Shown: in pieces, positions 14,775 to 25,700 of the stretch
Position numbering within the stretch: the first letter of the stretch is position 1
Layout: each line of letters starts with the position of its first letter
NCBI GenBank assembly: GCA_017512365.1
Contig: JAFWGQ010000010.1
Location: forward strand, 86,917-150,916
From: Mogibacterium sp.
GTDB lineage: Bacteria; Bacillota; Clostridia; Peptostreptococcales; Anaerovoracaceae
Direction: 5' to 3'
DNA: 64,000 bases
Notes under the pieces: generated by a model
What the model saw: the letters and a program-made list of their open reading frames with translations, nothing else
What the model was told of the DNA's origin: nothing
Databases searched by the model: none
Position numbers and translations under genes: made by a program

Positions 14775-15854
14775 ATGGCAGAAAGAGTATTCATGAAAGG
14801 AACAGAAGCGATCGCAGAGGCTGCGGTAAGAGCAGGCTGCCGTTTCTTTGCAGGCTATCCTATCACTCCGCAGAACGAGATCCCTGAGTACATGGCAAGA
14901 AGGCTTCCTGAGGTGGGAGGCACGTTCGTACAGGGCGAGAGCGAGGTCGCTTCCGTAAACATGCTGTACGGAGCCGCGTCGACAGGCATCAGGGCGATGA
15001 GCTCGTCAAGTTCGTGCGGTATCTCGCTGTACAGCGAAGGCGTCAGCTACTGCGCGTCCGCGCGTATCCCTATGGTATACGTAAACGTTCAGAGAGGAGG
15101 CCCGGGCATCGGAGCCATCCAGCCGGCACAGCAGGACTACATGCAGGCCACAAAGGCTTCCGGCAACGGAGGATTCAGGATGATCGTGCTCGCACCGGAT
15201 TCGGTGCAGGAGTGCGTGGACATGGTCTACGAGGCGTTCGACCTTGCGGAAAGAGACCAGAACCCGGTCCTCGTCCTCACAGACGGAGTCATGGGCACCA
15301 TGATGGAACCTGTGGTACTCCCTCCGATGAAGACAGATGAAGAACTCGCGAAGTGCAGAGAGAAGTTCCTGCCGAGAGCTATCATAGGACACCCACTCGG
15401 ACAGCAGGCCTTCTGCAGACCGGGCTCGGTAGGTGACGGCCAGGAGCAGGAGAACATCAAGGCTGCTGCTATGTACGAGACATGGGACAAGGACATCAGA
15501 GTCGAAGAGTACATGATGGACGATGCTGAGATCGTGTTCGCCGCTTACGGCATCAGCGCACGTATCTCAAGAGCAGTCATCAGACAGCTCCGCGAGAAGG
15601 GCGTTAAGGCCGGCATGATCAGACCGATCACAGTCTCGCCGTTCCCATACGACGCGTTCAAGAACCTCGACTTCAACAGAGTCAAGGGCATCATCGACGT
15701 AGAGATGTCGATCCCGGCTCAGATGAGATGGGATATCGATTATGCGGTACAGGGCAGATGCCCGGTCCACGAGGTACTGAGATCCGGTGGACAGCTTCTT
15801 ACCAACGACCAGGTAATGAAGGGCGCAGAAGAATTCATTAAGGAGGTGCTGTAA
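14775..15854 (+). CDS. vorB: 2-oxoacid:ferredoxin oxidoreductase, alpha subunit (VorB/KorA type)
   Basis: This 359-residue subunit has the pyrimidine-binding opening FMKGTEAIAEAAVRAGCRFFAGYPITPQNE typical of VOR/KOR alpha chains. The complex oxidatively decarboxylates a 2-oxoacid with CoA to an acyl-CoA and reduces ferredoxin. The order delta-alpha-beta-gamma and the lengths fit branched-chain 2-oxoacid (VOR) or 2-oxoglutarate (KOR) enzymes; the substrate cannot be fixed by eye, so the symbol is provisional. The stop overlaps the beta subunit start by one base. Confidence 0.88.
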   Translation: MAERVFMKGTEAIAEAAVRAGCRFFAGYPITPQNEIPEYMARRLPEVGGTFVQGESEVASVNMLYGAASTGIRAMSSSSSCGISLYSEGVSYCASARIPMVYVNVQRGGPGIGAIQPAQQDYMQATKASGNGGFRMIVLAPDSVQECVDMVYEAFDLAERDQNPVLVLTDGVMGTMMEPVVLPPMKTDEELAKCREKFLPRAIIGHPLGQQAFCRPGSVGDGQEQENIKAAAMYETWDKDIRVEEYMMDDAEIVFAAYGISARISRAVIRQLREKGVKAGMIRPITVSPFPYDAFKNLDFNRVKGIIDVEMSIPAQMRWDIDYAVQGRCPVHEVLRSGGQLLTNDQVMKGAEEFIKEVL

Positions 15855-16615
15855 TGGCTGAAGAAAAGAAAGTCTATACCAGGACCAGGGGAATACTCCC
15901 TGATACAGTCTCGGGATTCTGCCCGGGATGCATGCACAGCACGATCCACAAGATCATCGGCGAGGCTGCCGAGGAGCTCGGACAGCTCGATAACCTCGTA
16001 AGAGTCGAGGGTGTCGGCTGCTGCGGACTCGGACAGTTCTATGTATCCTGCGATGAGACCATCGCGGCTCACGGCAGGGCCGGCGCTGTGGCGACAGGCA
16101 TCAAGAGAAGCTCCCCGGATTCGCTCGTATATACATACCAGGGCGACGGAGACCTCGCTGCCATCGGACTCGCCGAGACGCTGTCTGCTGCCAACAGAGG
16201 CGAGAACTTCACGGTCATCTTCGTCAACAACGGCATATACGGCATGACGGGCGGCCAGATGGCGCCTACCACGCTCGTGGGAATGAAGTCGACGACTACG
16301 CCGGGCGGCCGTGATCCTGAACAGCACGGATATCCGATGCACATGTCGGAGATCATCAACCAGCTGACTGCTCCTTACTACATCGAGAGAGTGAGCTGCG
16401 ATACGCCGCAGAACGTCATCAAGGCAAGAAACGCCATCAAGAAGGCGTTCCAGTACCAGCTCGACGGCAAGGGCTACAGCATCGTAGAGATCGTGACGAG
16501 CTGCCCGACCAACTGGGGACTCGATCCGCTGAAGTCACTCGACTTCCTCAGAGAGAAGATGTTCGCTGAGTATCCGCTCGGAGTATTCAGGGACGGCGGC
16601 GAGAAGAAGCAGTAA
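15854..16615 (+). CDS. vorA: 2-oxoacid:ferredoxin oxidoreductase, beta (TPP) subunit
   Basis: The 253-residue beta chain binds thiamine pyrophosphate and magnesium through GDGDLAAIGLAE (about 97-108) and the following VNNGIYGMTGGQ. It carries the N-terminal FCPGCMHS motif (cysteines at about 23 and 26) and C55-C56 that contribute to the catalytic-centre cluster environment in this family. The GMTGGQMAPTT segment is typical of VOR/KOR beta chains. It overlaps the alpha gene by one base and precedes gamma by 12 bp. The symbol is provisional. Confidence 0.88.
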   Translation: MAEEKKVYTRTRGILPDTVSGFCPGCMHSTIHKIIGEAAEELGQLDNLVRVEGVGCCGLGQFYVSCDETIAAHGRAGAVATGIKRSSPDSLVYTYQGDGDLAAIGLAETLSAANRGENFTVIFVNNGIYGMTGGQMAPTTLVGMKSTTTPGGRDPEQHGYPMHMSEIINQLTAPYYIERVSCDTPQNVIKARNAIKKAFQYQLDGKGYSIVEIVTSCPTNWGLDPLKSLDFLREKMFAEYPLGVFRDGGEKKQ

Positions 16616-16627
16616 AGGAGGCGGACC

Positions 16628-17173
16628 ATGGAAAGAAATCTTATGATCGCCGGATTCGGCGGACAGGGAGTAATGACGATGGGAAAGCTCCTTGCGGAAG
16701 CCACTTCGCAGGCTACAGACCTCAACGTCACATTCTTCCCTTCATACGGAGCTGCCATGAGAGGCGGCACGGCAAACTGCTACGTAGTCATCTCGGACGA
16801 GCCGATCGGAGCGCCGGTCAGCTACGCGCTCGAGGACCTCGTGGTAATGAACGGACCTTCGCTGCACAAGTTCCTGCCTAACCTCAAGCCGGGCGGGACA
16901 CTGTTCGTGAACAGCACCATCGTTACAGATCCGATCGAGAGAGACGATATCAAGGTCATCAAGGCACCTGTAACGCAGATGTCGATAGATATCGGCAATC
17001 CGAGGGCACTGAACGTCATCATGCTCGGCGTATACGTCGGAGCCACTGACGCTGTGCCTGAGGAGGTCATCATCAAGGGCATCGAGCACAAGTTCGCTGC
17101 CAAGGAAAAGCTGATCGCTCCGAACGTCGAGGCGTTCAGGATGGGCCTCGAGATCGGAAGACAGCAGAAATAG
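16628..17173 (+). CDS. vorC: 2-oxoacid:ferredoxin oxidoreductase, gamma subunit
   Basis: A 181-residue gamma chain with the hallmark opening IAGFGGQGVMTMGKLLAEA and the SYGAAMRGGTANCYVVIS motif. This subunit completes the VOR/KOR complex and carries the CoA-binding domain. AAAGGAGG precedes the ATG. All four subunits of a complete enzyme are therefore present at 14557-17173. Confidence 0.9.
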   Translation: MERNLMIAGFGGQGVMTMGKLLAEATSQATDLNVTFFPSYGAAMRGGTANCYVVISDEPIGAPVSYALEDLVVMNGPSLHKFLPNLKPGGTLFVNSTIVTDPIERDDIKVIKAPVTQMSIDIGNPRALNVIMLGVYVGATDAVPEEVIIKGIEHKFAAKEKLIAPNVEAFRMGLEIGRQQK

Positions 17174-17194
17174 TCCAAAGGAGCATTGCAAAAA

Positions 17195-18073
17195 ATGAGA
17201 ATAGCCGTAACTTACGAAGACGGGAATGTGTTCCAGCATTTCGGTCATACGGAAACATTCAAGATCTATGAAGTCGAGGACGGAAAGATCGTATCCGGCA
17301 GCATCATGGACACGAACGGCACGGGCCACGAGGCTCTGGCAGACCTGCTCGCGGACAGGGGCGTTGATGCTCTTATCTGCGGAGGCATGGGACAGGGAGC
17401 CGAAGATGCTCTTACTGCCGCGGGCCTGCAGATCTGCGCAGGAGCAGAAGGATCCGCCGATGCGGCAGTCGAAGCATGGCTCAGAGGCGATCTCGCCGAT
17501 ACGGGCGTCAACTGCGATCATCATCATGAGCACGGCAATGAGCACGGTCACGATCATCACCACGATGATGCCGGCTGCGGCGGATGCGCCGATGCAGGCG
17601 GCTGCTCCGGATGCCCGGGCTGCGGCGAGCCTCAGTATCTCTTCGAGGGAAAGAACGTAGGAAAGACTGTAAAAGTCCACTACGTCGGAACCTTTGACGA
17701 CGGAGAGCAGTTCGAGTCGAGCTATGAGAGGGGAGTGCCTCTCGAGTTCGTATGCGGCATCGGCCAGATGATAAAAGGCTTCGACCGCGCAGTGGCGGAG
17801 CTCGAGCCGGGTGAAAAGATCGAGGTGCACCTCGAGCCTGAAGACGCTTACGGACATCATCAGGATATGCTGGTCATCACTGTGGACAAAGAGACGGTCG
17901 CGGGATCCGATGATCTTGAGGTCGGAGACCAGGTGATGCTCCAGGATACTCTCGGCAGACCCTTCGACGCGCTCGTTACAGCGATCGACGACAGGACGGT
18001 CACCTTCGACTGCAACCATCAGATGGCGGACAAGGCTCTCAATTTCGCGATAGAGCTGATCGAAGCGCGTTAG
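17195..18073 (+). CDS. NifX-like domain fused through a His/Cys-rich linker to a SlyD-type FKBP
   Basis: Three parts can be seen in 292 residues. Residues 1-105 are a dinitrogenase iron-molybdenum cofactor-binding (NifX/NifB C-terminal) domain, with HFGHTETF and ICGGMGQGA. Residues 107-143 are a metal-binding linker with nine histidines and six cysteines. Residues 150-292 are a FKBP-type prolyl isomerase with a SlyD-like insert and the DCNHQMADKALNF signature. NifX domains carry Fe-S or metal clusters and SlyD is a nickel-binding chaperone, so a metal chaperone/foldase role is plausible. It follows the VOR operon by 21 bp and may serve its metal centres. The ATG at 17195 fits AAAGGAG better than a TTG at 17186. 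Confidence 0.8.
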   Translation: MRIAVTYEDGNVFQHFGHTETFKIYEVEDGKIVSGSIMDTNGTGHEALADLLADRGVDALICGGMGQGAEDALTAAGLQICAGAEGSADAAVEAWLRGDLADTGVNCDHHHEHGNEHGHDHHHDDAGCGGCADAGGCSGCPGCGEPQYLFEGKNVGKTVKVHYVGTFDDGEQFESSYERGVPLEFVCGIGQMIKGFDRAVAELEPGEKIEVHLEPEDAYGHHQDMLVITVDKETVAGSDDLEVGDQVMLQDTLGRPFDALVTAIDDRTVTFDCNHQMADKALNFAIELIEAR

Positions 18074-18121
18074 AGGACCGGGACAGATACAGTTCCTGAA
18101 AAAAGCTGTGAACAGCATGAC

Positions 18122-18154
18122 ACGCACCGGGGCACACGTTCCGGTGCGTTTTTT
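18122..18154 (+). terminator. Rho-independent terminator of the VOR operon
   Basis: A 9-bp stem (ACGCACCGG with CCGGTGCGT) and 10-nt loop are followed by TTTTTT. It ends the 13818-18073 transcript. Confidence 0.92.
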
Positions 18155-18225
18155 GCCCTCATACCGCGGCTTCGTGTGATACAATTAAACTCACTGAAAG
18201 AGAGGAGACGGATCAAAGGAGCGGC

Positions 18226-19104
18226 ATGCAAAAGTACGAAAGAAAGACAAAGGAAGACAGGCCGGTCATGGCCATATGCTATGACTTCGACAAGACGCTC
18301 TCGCCGGACAATATGCAGGCTCAGGGCTATCTGCAGGCCATAGACTATGAGGACCAGGAGAAGTTCTGGGCGGAGTCGAACGCGTTCGCGGCGGAACGGA
18401 ACATGGATCCTACTCTCGCGTGGATGTTCCTGATGCTCAGGAAGGCCCGCGGCAAGGAGATCTTCAGGAGAGACATGCTCGAAAGCTACGGCGCCAGGGT
18501 CAAGCTGTATCCGGGCGTCAAGGAGTGGTTCTCCAGGGTGAGGGACTACGGAGACGCCGAGGGAGTCATAGTCGAACACTACATACTCTCGTCGGGACTC
18601 AGGGAGATGATAGAGGGGACCGAGGTCGCCGGCGAGTTCGAAAGGATATACGCGAGCTCGTTCTGCTATGATGAGGACGGCGTCGCGATCTGGCCTGCCC
18701 AGGTGGTCAACTACACGGGCAAGACGCAGTTCCTCTTCCGCATATCCAAGGGCGTGCTCGATGAGAACGACGACGCGGTCAACGACTCGTTCGCACCTGA
18801 AGAAATAAGGATACCGTTCAGGAACATGGTGTATATCGGAGACAGCGAGACGGACATACCGTGCATGAAGCTCGTCAACTCCTACGGAGGCTATTCCGTC
18901 GGTGTATACGATCCGACGACCGGCAGCAAGGACAGGGTCCTCAGGATGCTGGCGGAAAACAGGATACGCTATATCGAGGCGGCGGATTACACTGAAGGCT
19001 CGGGACTCGACAGGCTCATAAAGCTCATCATCGCCAGGACGGCCGCAAGCGAGAGACTCGAGGAGGTCCACTGCAGGGACATGAGGGAAAGCAATTGTAA
19101 ATGA
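18226..19104 (+). CDS. HAD superfamily phosphatase
   Basis: This 292-residue haloacid dehalogenase-type hydrolase shows the nucleophile motif CYDFDKTLS (19-27), the motif II serine in ILSSGL (about 125-130) and motif III/IV GDSETDIPC. The cap between motifs I and II is helical. It probably dephosphorylates a small metabolite, but the substrate is not predictable. AAAGGAG lies just before the ATG. It stands alone, after the VOR terminator and before metG. Confidence 0.85.
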   Translation: MQKYERKTKEDRPVMAICYDFDKTLSPDNMQAQGYLQAIDYEDQEKFWAESNAFAAERNMDPTLAWMFLMLRKARGKEIFRRDMLESYGARVKLYPGVKEWFSRVRDYGDAEGVIVEHYILSSGLREMIEGTEVAGEFERIYASSFCYDEDGVAIWPAQVVNYTGKTQFLFRISKGVLDENDDAVNDSFAPEEIRIPFRNMVYIGDSETDIPCMKLVNSYGGYSVGVYDPTTGSKDRVLRMLAENRIRYIEAADYTEGSGLDRLIKLIIARTAASERLEEVHCRDMRESNCK

Positions 19105-19182
19105 CACGGAAGGCCGCTTATGGTACAATCTTAATGTTGGTTTCAGATAAGAACGCTCTCATTCGAGCGGGGAAGGCAAAAC

Positions 19183-20772
19183 ATGGAAAACAAAGGGACA
19201 TATTACATTTCGACACCTATCTACTATCCGAGTTCGAATCTGCATATCGGACACACATACTGCACGGTCATGGCAGACGCCATGGCGCGCTTCAAGAGAC
19301 TGCAGGGCTATGACGTCATGTTCCTGACGGGGACCGACGAGCACGGCCAGAAGATACAGACAAAAGCGATCGAAAAGGGCGTCACTCCTCAGGAGTACGT
19401 CGACGAGATCGTTGACGGCATACTCGAACTGTGGGAGACGATGGAGATCAGCTACGATGACTTCATCAGGACCACACAGCCGAGACACATGGAGAGAGTC
19501 CGGGAGATCTGGAAGAGGATGTACGACAAGGGCGACATCTACCTCGGAACTTATGAGGGACTCTACTGCAAGGAATGCGAGGCGTTCTGGACAGAAAGCC
19601 AGCTCGTGGACGGCTGCTGCCCGGACTGCGGCAGACCTGTCACAAAGGCGAGTGAAGAGGCATATTTCTTCAGGATGTCAAAGTATGCCGACAGGCTTCT
19701 CGAACTCTTCAGGGAAAACCCGGACTTTTTGGTGCCTGAGACAAGACGCAACGAAATGGTAGCTTTCGTCGAGCAGGGCATGGAGGACCTCTGCGTATCC
19801 CGTACATCCTTCGACTGGGGCATCCCTGTGCCGAACGATCCGAAGCACGTCATGTACGTGTGGGTCGACGCGCTCTCAAACTATGTGACAGCCCTCGGCG
19901 GACCGGAGGAGACCGAAAAGTTCAAAAAATACTGGCCTTGCGACTGCCATCTTGTCGGAAAGGAGATCGTAAGGTTCCACTCGCTCATATGGCCTGCGAT
20001 GCTGATGAGCGCTGACCTGCCTCTTCCTAAGCAGGTCAGGGGACACGGCTGGCTCCTGATGGGAGGAGAGAAGGTCAGCAAGTCGAAGGCTGCAAAGGGA
20101 CAGGATGTGATAGATCCGGTCGTTCTTATCGACCGCTACGGCATCGACGCCCTCAAGTACTTCCTGCTGAGAGAGTACACATTCGGACAGGACGGCACCT
20201 TCACGAACGAGGTCATGCTCAGACGCATGAACTTCGACCTCGCGAACGACCTCGGCAATCTGCTCTCGAGAACCGTCTCGATGATACAGAAATACTGCGG
20301 AGGCAGCGTGCCTGAAGCAGCGACGAAGGACGCCGTCGATGAGGAGCTCATCGCTCTGGCCACATCCACTGCCGACAGGGTCGCGGCAAACATGGACGAA
20401 TTCCAGTTCAACATGGCTCTCGAGGATATATGGGTGCTCGTAAGGCGCGCCAACAAGTACATCGACGAGAAGACGCCGTGGGTGCTCGCCAAAGACGAAT
20501 CGAAGAAGGCCGAGCTCGACACCGTCATGAGGAACCTCGCCGAAGCCCTGAGAATAGTTTCCATTCTGATCGAGCCGTACATGCATACGACGACCGACCG
20601 CATGAGAGAACAGCTCGGACTCGCTGATGTTCCGGTCGTATGGGAGGATGCGTTCGAATTCTACAAGATGGACGGATGCAAAGTGGAGAAGGGCGACATG
20701 CTCTTCCCGAGACTCGACATCGACAAGGAACTCGAAGAGCTGTACGCTCTCGGAGCCGCCGCAGCGAAATAG
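19183..20772 (+). CDS. metG: Methionyl-tRNA synthetase
   Basis: A class I synthetase that charges tRNA-Met. The HIGH motif is at HIGHTYC (residues 22-25) and the KMSKS loop reads KVSKSK (about 296-301). A zinc knuckle with CKEC and CPDC lies in the connective peptide (about 127-150). The anticodon-binding helical domain ends near residue 515. At 529 residues it lacks the C-terminal Trbp111-like tRNA-binding domain found in the longer form of many Bacillota (about 640-660 residues). No T-box leader is seen in the short upstream gap. Confidence 0.95.
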   Translation: MENKGTYYISTPIYYPSSNLHIGHTYCTVMADAMARFKRLQGYDVMFLTGTDEHGQKIQTKAIEKGVTPQEYVDEIVDGILELWETMEISYDDFIRTTQPRHMERVREIWKRMYDKGDIYLGTYEGLYCKECEAFWTESQLVDGCCPDCGRPVTKASEEAYFFRMSKYADRLLELFRENPDFLVPETRRNEMVAFVEQGMEDLCVSRTSFDWGIPVPNDPKHVMYVWVDALSNYVTALGGPEETEKFKKYWPCDCHLVGKEIVRFHSLIWPAMLMSADLPLPKQVRGHGWLLMGGEKVSKSKAAKGQDVIDPVVLIDRYGIDALKYFLLREYTFGQDGTFTNEVMLRRMNFDLANDLGNLLSRTVSMIQKYCGGSVPEAATKDAVDEELIALATSTADRVAANMDEFQFNMALEDIWVLVRRANKYIDEKTPWVLAKDESKKAELDTVMRNLAEALRIVSILIEPYMHTTTDRMREQLGLADVPVVWEDAFEFYKMDGCKVEKGDMLFPRLDIDKELEELYALGAAAAK

Positions 20773-20830
20773 AGGAGAGGCTGATGCAGATCCGCGGGTC
20801 TGCAGCTGCACAATAACGAATTGAAAGCGA

Positions 20831-21089
20831 GGATGGTGTAATTTTTCATAGAAATGGTAAATCGATACACCATCCTTTAGTATTTTTCGGAAGATTTGAT
20901 CATTCTGACCGGCAAATGGTGTAATATTTGCCGGAACACACGGATCCATACACCCGATTTCCGCAAATACGGTGTATGGATCCGGCATAATTGCAGATTT
21001 TTACACCATCCGGGCCCGAATCAGGCGGTTATAAATGGGATTTGTGTCAAATGGTGTAATTGTTCCGGAACAGGGCCGGAGTTTACACC
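20831..21089. repeat. Array of four 37-bp GGTGTA-N25-TACACC units
   Basis: The 342-bp gap between metG and tatD has no coding frame. It holds four inverted half-site pairs, each exactly 37 bp: 20835-20871, 20918-20954, 20971-21007 and 21053-21089. Each begins GGTGTA and ends TACACC, while the 25-bp interiors differ. Half-sites are 31 bp apart, about three helical turns. Three of the four left ends are preceded by AT and followed by A. A 14-bp perfect inverted repeat (20941-20954 with 20971-20984) joins units 2 and 3, and a 10-bp one (20831-20840 with 20866-20875) frames unit 1. A multi-site operator is the best guess. It is not a CRISPR array. Confidence 0.8.
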
Positions 21090-21114
21090 GTAGAAACGGC
21101 CCGGGGAGTCAAAA

Positions 21115-21993
21115 ATGCTTTTCGACGCGCATACACATCTGAATTTTGAAAAATATACCGAAGAGGAACGCAGGGGGCTTGCGGCGGAGATAGAGGCGTC
21201 CGATGTGGGCTGCATCATCGATGTGGCCGACTGTGTGGAGGCGGCGAAGCTCGCGCTGAAGGATGCTGACGACTATCCGTGGTGCTATGCCGCGGTGGGT
21301 ATACATCCGGATCACGCCCGGGATTATGAAGGCATCTGCGGCGATGACCCTGAAAAGAGAAGGGCGGCAGATGCGAGACTTGAGGCGGATCTGGAAGAGA
21401 TCAGAAAACTCGCTGCGCATCCGAAGGCTGTTGCAATAGGAGAGATCGGACTCGATTACTACTACGGCACGGATGACAGGGACGAGCAGCAGGAGCTTTT
21501 CCGCAGGCAGATAAGGCTCGCCAACGAGCTCAGGATGCCGATAATGATCCACACGAGGGACGCTCATCAGCTGACCATGGATATATTAAAGGAAGAAGGG
21601 GCTTTCTCGGATGAGCGAAAGACCTGGTTTCCTGAAAGGCCGGCGGCCGGCGGCGGCACAGAGCCTGACGCGAGGGTGCAGATGCACTGCTTCTCGGGAT
21701 CGCCGGAGCTCGCACTGCAGTATGCAAAACTCGGGGCGACCATGTCCCTCGGAGGGCCTGTGACCTTCAAAAACGGAAAGAAGGCGGCCGAGGTAGTCAG
21801 GCAGCTTCCGATAGAATACCTGATGTCCGAGACCGACGCGCCGTACATGGCTCCGGAGCCTCTGCGCGGCAGGCCGAACAAGCCGCCGTATATCGAACAC
21901 ATAGTGAGGCGCATGGCCCTGCTGAAAGGGATGGAATACGACGAGACGGCGCGCGTGCTGACTGAGAACGGAAAGCGCTTCTTCGGCATCTGA
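21115..21993 (+). CDS. tatD: TatD family metal-dependent hydrolase
   Basis: The protein has 292 residues with the TatD/amidohydrolase layout: metal ligands in FDAHTHLNF (residues 3-8), GEIGLDYYYG, a HTRDAH motif and a late SETDAPYMAP motif. Family members are 3'-5' DNA/RNA exonucleases and D-aminoacyl-tRNA-like hydrolases in repair and quality control. An extra Gly/Pro-rich segment (about 160-185) between the HTRDAH and HCFSG motifs is longer than usual. GGGGAG precedes the ATG. metG-tatD order is common in Bacillota, so the spacer array at 20831-21089 interrupts a conserved pair. Confidence 0.92.
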   Translation: MLFDAHTHLNFEKYTEEERRGLAAEIEASDVGCIIDVADCVEAAKLALKDADDYPWCYAAVGIHPDHARDYEGICGDDPEKRRAADARLEADLEEIRKLAAHPKAVAIGEIGLDYYYGTDDRDEQQELFRRQIRLANELRMPIMIHTRDAHQLTMDILKEEGAFSDERKTWFPERPAAGGGTEPDARVQMHCFSGSPELALQYAKLGATMSLGGPVTFKNGKKAAEVVRQLPIEYLMSETDAPYMAPEPLRGRPNKPPYIEHIVRRMALLKGMEYDETARVLTENGKRFFGI

Positions 21994-22053
21994 CAGACCG
22001 AAGATGTGCAGAAACAGCAACAGTAACAGAACAGAGATCAAAATAGAAACATA

Positions 22054-23481
22054 ATGAAAAGAGATCACATAATCGAAACATTGATAGACAGCGAGCTGAT
22101 CGAACCGGGTTCAGCGGTGGTTGCAGGAGTGTCGGGAGGTCCGGATTCGCTGTGCCTGCTGCATGCTCTTGTCAGCATCGCCGACATGCTCGACCTGATG
22201 ATAGTACCGGTGCATGTCAACCACAAGCTCAGGCCGGAGGCGGATGACGAGGCCGCGCATATCGGGGAGATATGCGACCGCATGGATCTTGAGATGGAGC
22301 TGTACGAGGCTTCATGCAGCGAGCTCGCTGAGGAGGCGGGGATATCGGTCGAGGAGGCCGGCAGGATCATCAGATACGAGATATTCGATGACGTTGCCCG
22401 CAGCCTGGAGGATGAGGGCTTTCCGGGAGACCGGATAATGATCGCGCTCGCCCATAACGCGGACGATCAGGCGGAAACGGTACTCTTCAGGCTGCTCAGG
22501 GGCACCGGCCCACACGGGCTTGCGGGAATACCGGCGGCAAGGATGTCCGAGGGGGGATATCTCATCGTGCGACCTCTTCTGTCCGTAGAAAGAAAGGACA
22601 TAGATGAATACATCAGAGTGAACAGGCTCCGTCCCAATATCGACGCTTCGAACAGCGACAACAGCTATGCCAGGAACCGCATAAGGAACGAGCTGATACC
22701 TTATCTCGAAAAGAACTACAATCCTAAGATCAGGGAGCACCTGAGGCGCTACGCAGGTCTGGCCTACATGGACGACATGCTGCTCAGGGAGATCTCGCTG
22801 AACGAGTATGCCGACGACATAAGCTTCGACGATGAGAAGGAAAGGGCCGTGATCGATCTCAGGAAGGCAAAGGAGAATCCGCCTCCTGTGAACAGCAGGA
22901 TAGTCAGGATGATGCTGGAGGTGCTCGGACTGGAGTCGTATGCGACGTTCGAGACAGTGAATTCTGTAATGGAACTGATGTACAGCGACCACCCGTCAGC
23001 CGGCATCGACCTGCCGCTCGGAATCAGAGCGTACAGGGAATACGACAAGCTCGTCTTCTCGGCAGAGGAGGAGATCATCAGGCCGGACGAGAGCATCGAA
23101 ATATGGCCTCAGGTCGTCATGGCAAGGGAATTCGAGCCTGACGAGGATCAGCCTTACGCAGCCTTCGACTTCGACAAGTTCAACGCCGATCACCCCGGCA
23201 GCATAGGGGAGATAGTGATCAGGACAAGGCTCGGCGGAGACTATCTGCCGATGAAGAACGGCAGCAAGAAGATACAGGATCTTCTCGTCGATTCCAAGGT
23301 GAACAGGAACGCGAGAGACAGCATGCTGATGGCCGCCATAGGCAGCGAGGTGCTGTGGATACTGCCGAGCCCGCACTTCAGTGGGGAGAGAGAAAAGAAA
23401 AAGGGCAGATTTTCACAAAAATATCAGATTTCCGACACAACAGAAAGGGTGCTTCTCATTGAATTAGGGGAATCCATGTGA
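22054..23481 (+). CDS. tilS: tRNA(Ile)-lysidine synthase
   Basis: TilS attaches lysine to cytidine 34 of the tRNA-Ile CAU anticodon, changing its codon and amino-acid identity. The PP-loop motif SGGPDS is at residues 29-34, and HNADDQAETVLFRLLRGTG follows near 133-152. A substrate-binding middle domain and a C-terminal TilS_C domain (TRLGGDYLPMKNGSKKIQD, about 392-412) complete a normal 475-residue protein. In many Bacillota hpt lies between tilS and ftsH; here it is missing. Confidence 0.95.
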   Translation: MKRDHIIETLIDSELIEPGSAVVAGVSGGPDSLCLLHALVSIADMLDLMIVPVHVNHKLRPEADDEAAHIGEICDRMDLEMELYEASCSELAEEAGISVEEAGRIIRYEIFDDVARSLEDEGFPGDRIMIALAHNADDQAETVLFRLLRGTGPHGLAGIPAARMSEGGYLIVRPLLSVERKDIDEYIRVNRLRPNIDASNSDNSYARNRIRNELIPYLEKNYNPKIREHLRRYAGLAYMDDMLLREISLNEYADDISFDDEKERAVIDLRKAKENPPPVNSRIVRMMLEVLGLESYATFETVNSVMELMYSDHPSAGIDLPLGIRAYREYDKLVFSAEEEIIRPDESIEIWPQVVMAREFEPDEDQPYAAFDFDKFNADHPGSIGEIVIRTRLGGDYLPMKNGSKKIQDLLVDSKVNRNARDSMLMAAIGSEVLWILPSPHFSGEREKKKGRFSQKYQISDTTERVLLIELGESM

Positions 23482-23482
23482 T

Positions 23483-23509
23483 AAAATTTGTGCTCGGGAC
23501 ACAAATTTT
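23483..23509 (+). terminator. Hairpin between tilS and ftsH
   Basis: AAAATTTGTG and its perfect complement with a 7-nt loop, followed by GCATTGTTTTTA. The stem is AT-rich and starts right after the tilS stop. It could be a weak terminator or an mRNA-processing/attenuation hairpin ahead of ftsH. Confidence 0.45.
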
Positions 23510-23565
23510 GCATTGTTTTTAGTACCGCAATTAGAAAAATCCAAGGGGAAAGGAAATAAAATAAA

Positions 23566-25689
<2,124 letters not shown>

Positions 25690-25700
25690 GGGAGAACCCA

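Noticed and set aside
16742-18184. 480-codon minus-strand gene
   Set aside because: It is antisense to the VOR gamma and NifX-SlyD genes, which have clear motifs and ribosome binding sites; the reading is a codon-bias shadow.
20831-21089. CRISPR array
   Set aside because: There are only four units, the conserved parts are 6-bp inverted ends rather than identical direct repeats, spacing is irregular and no cas genes are present.
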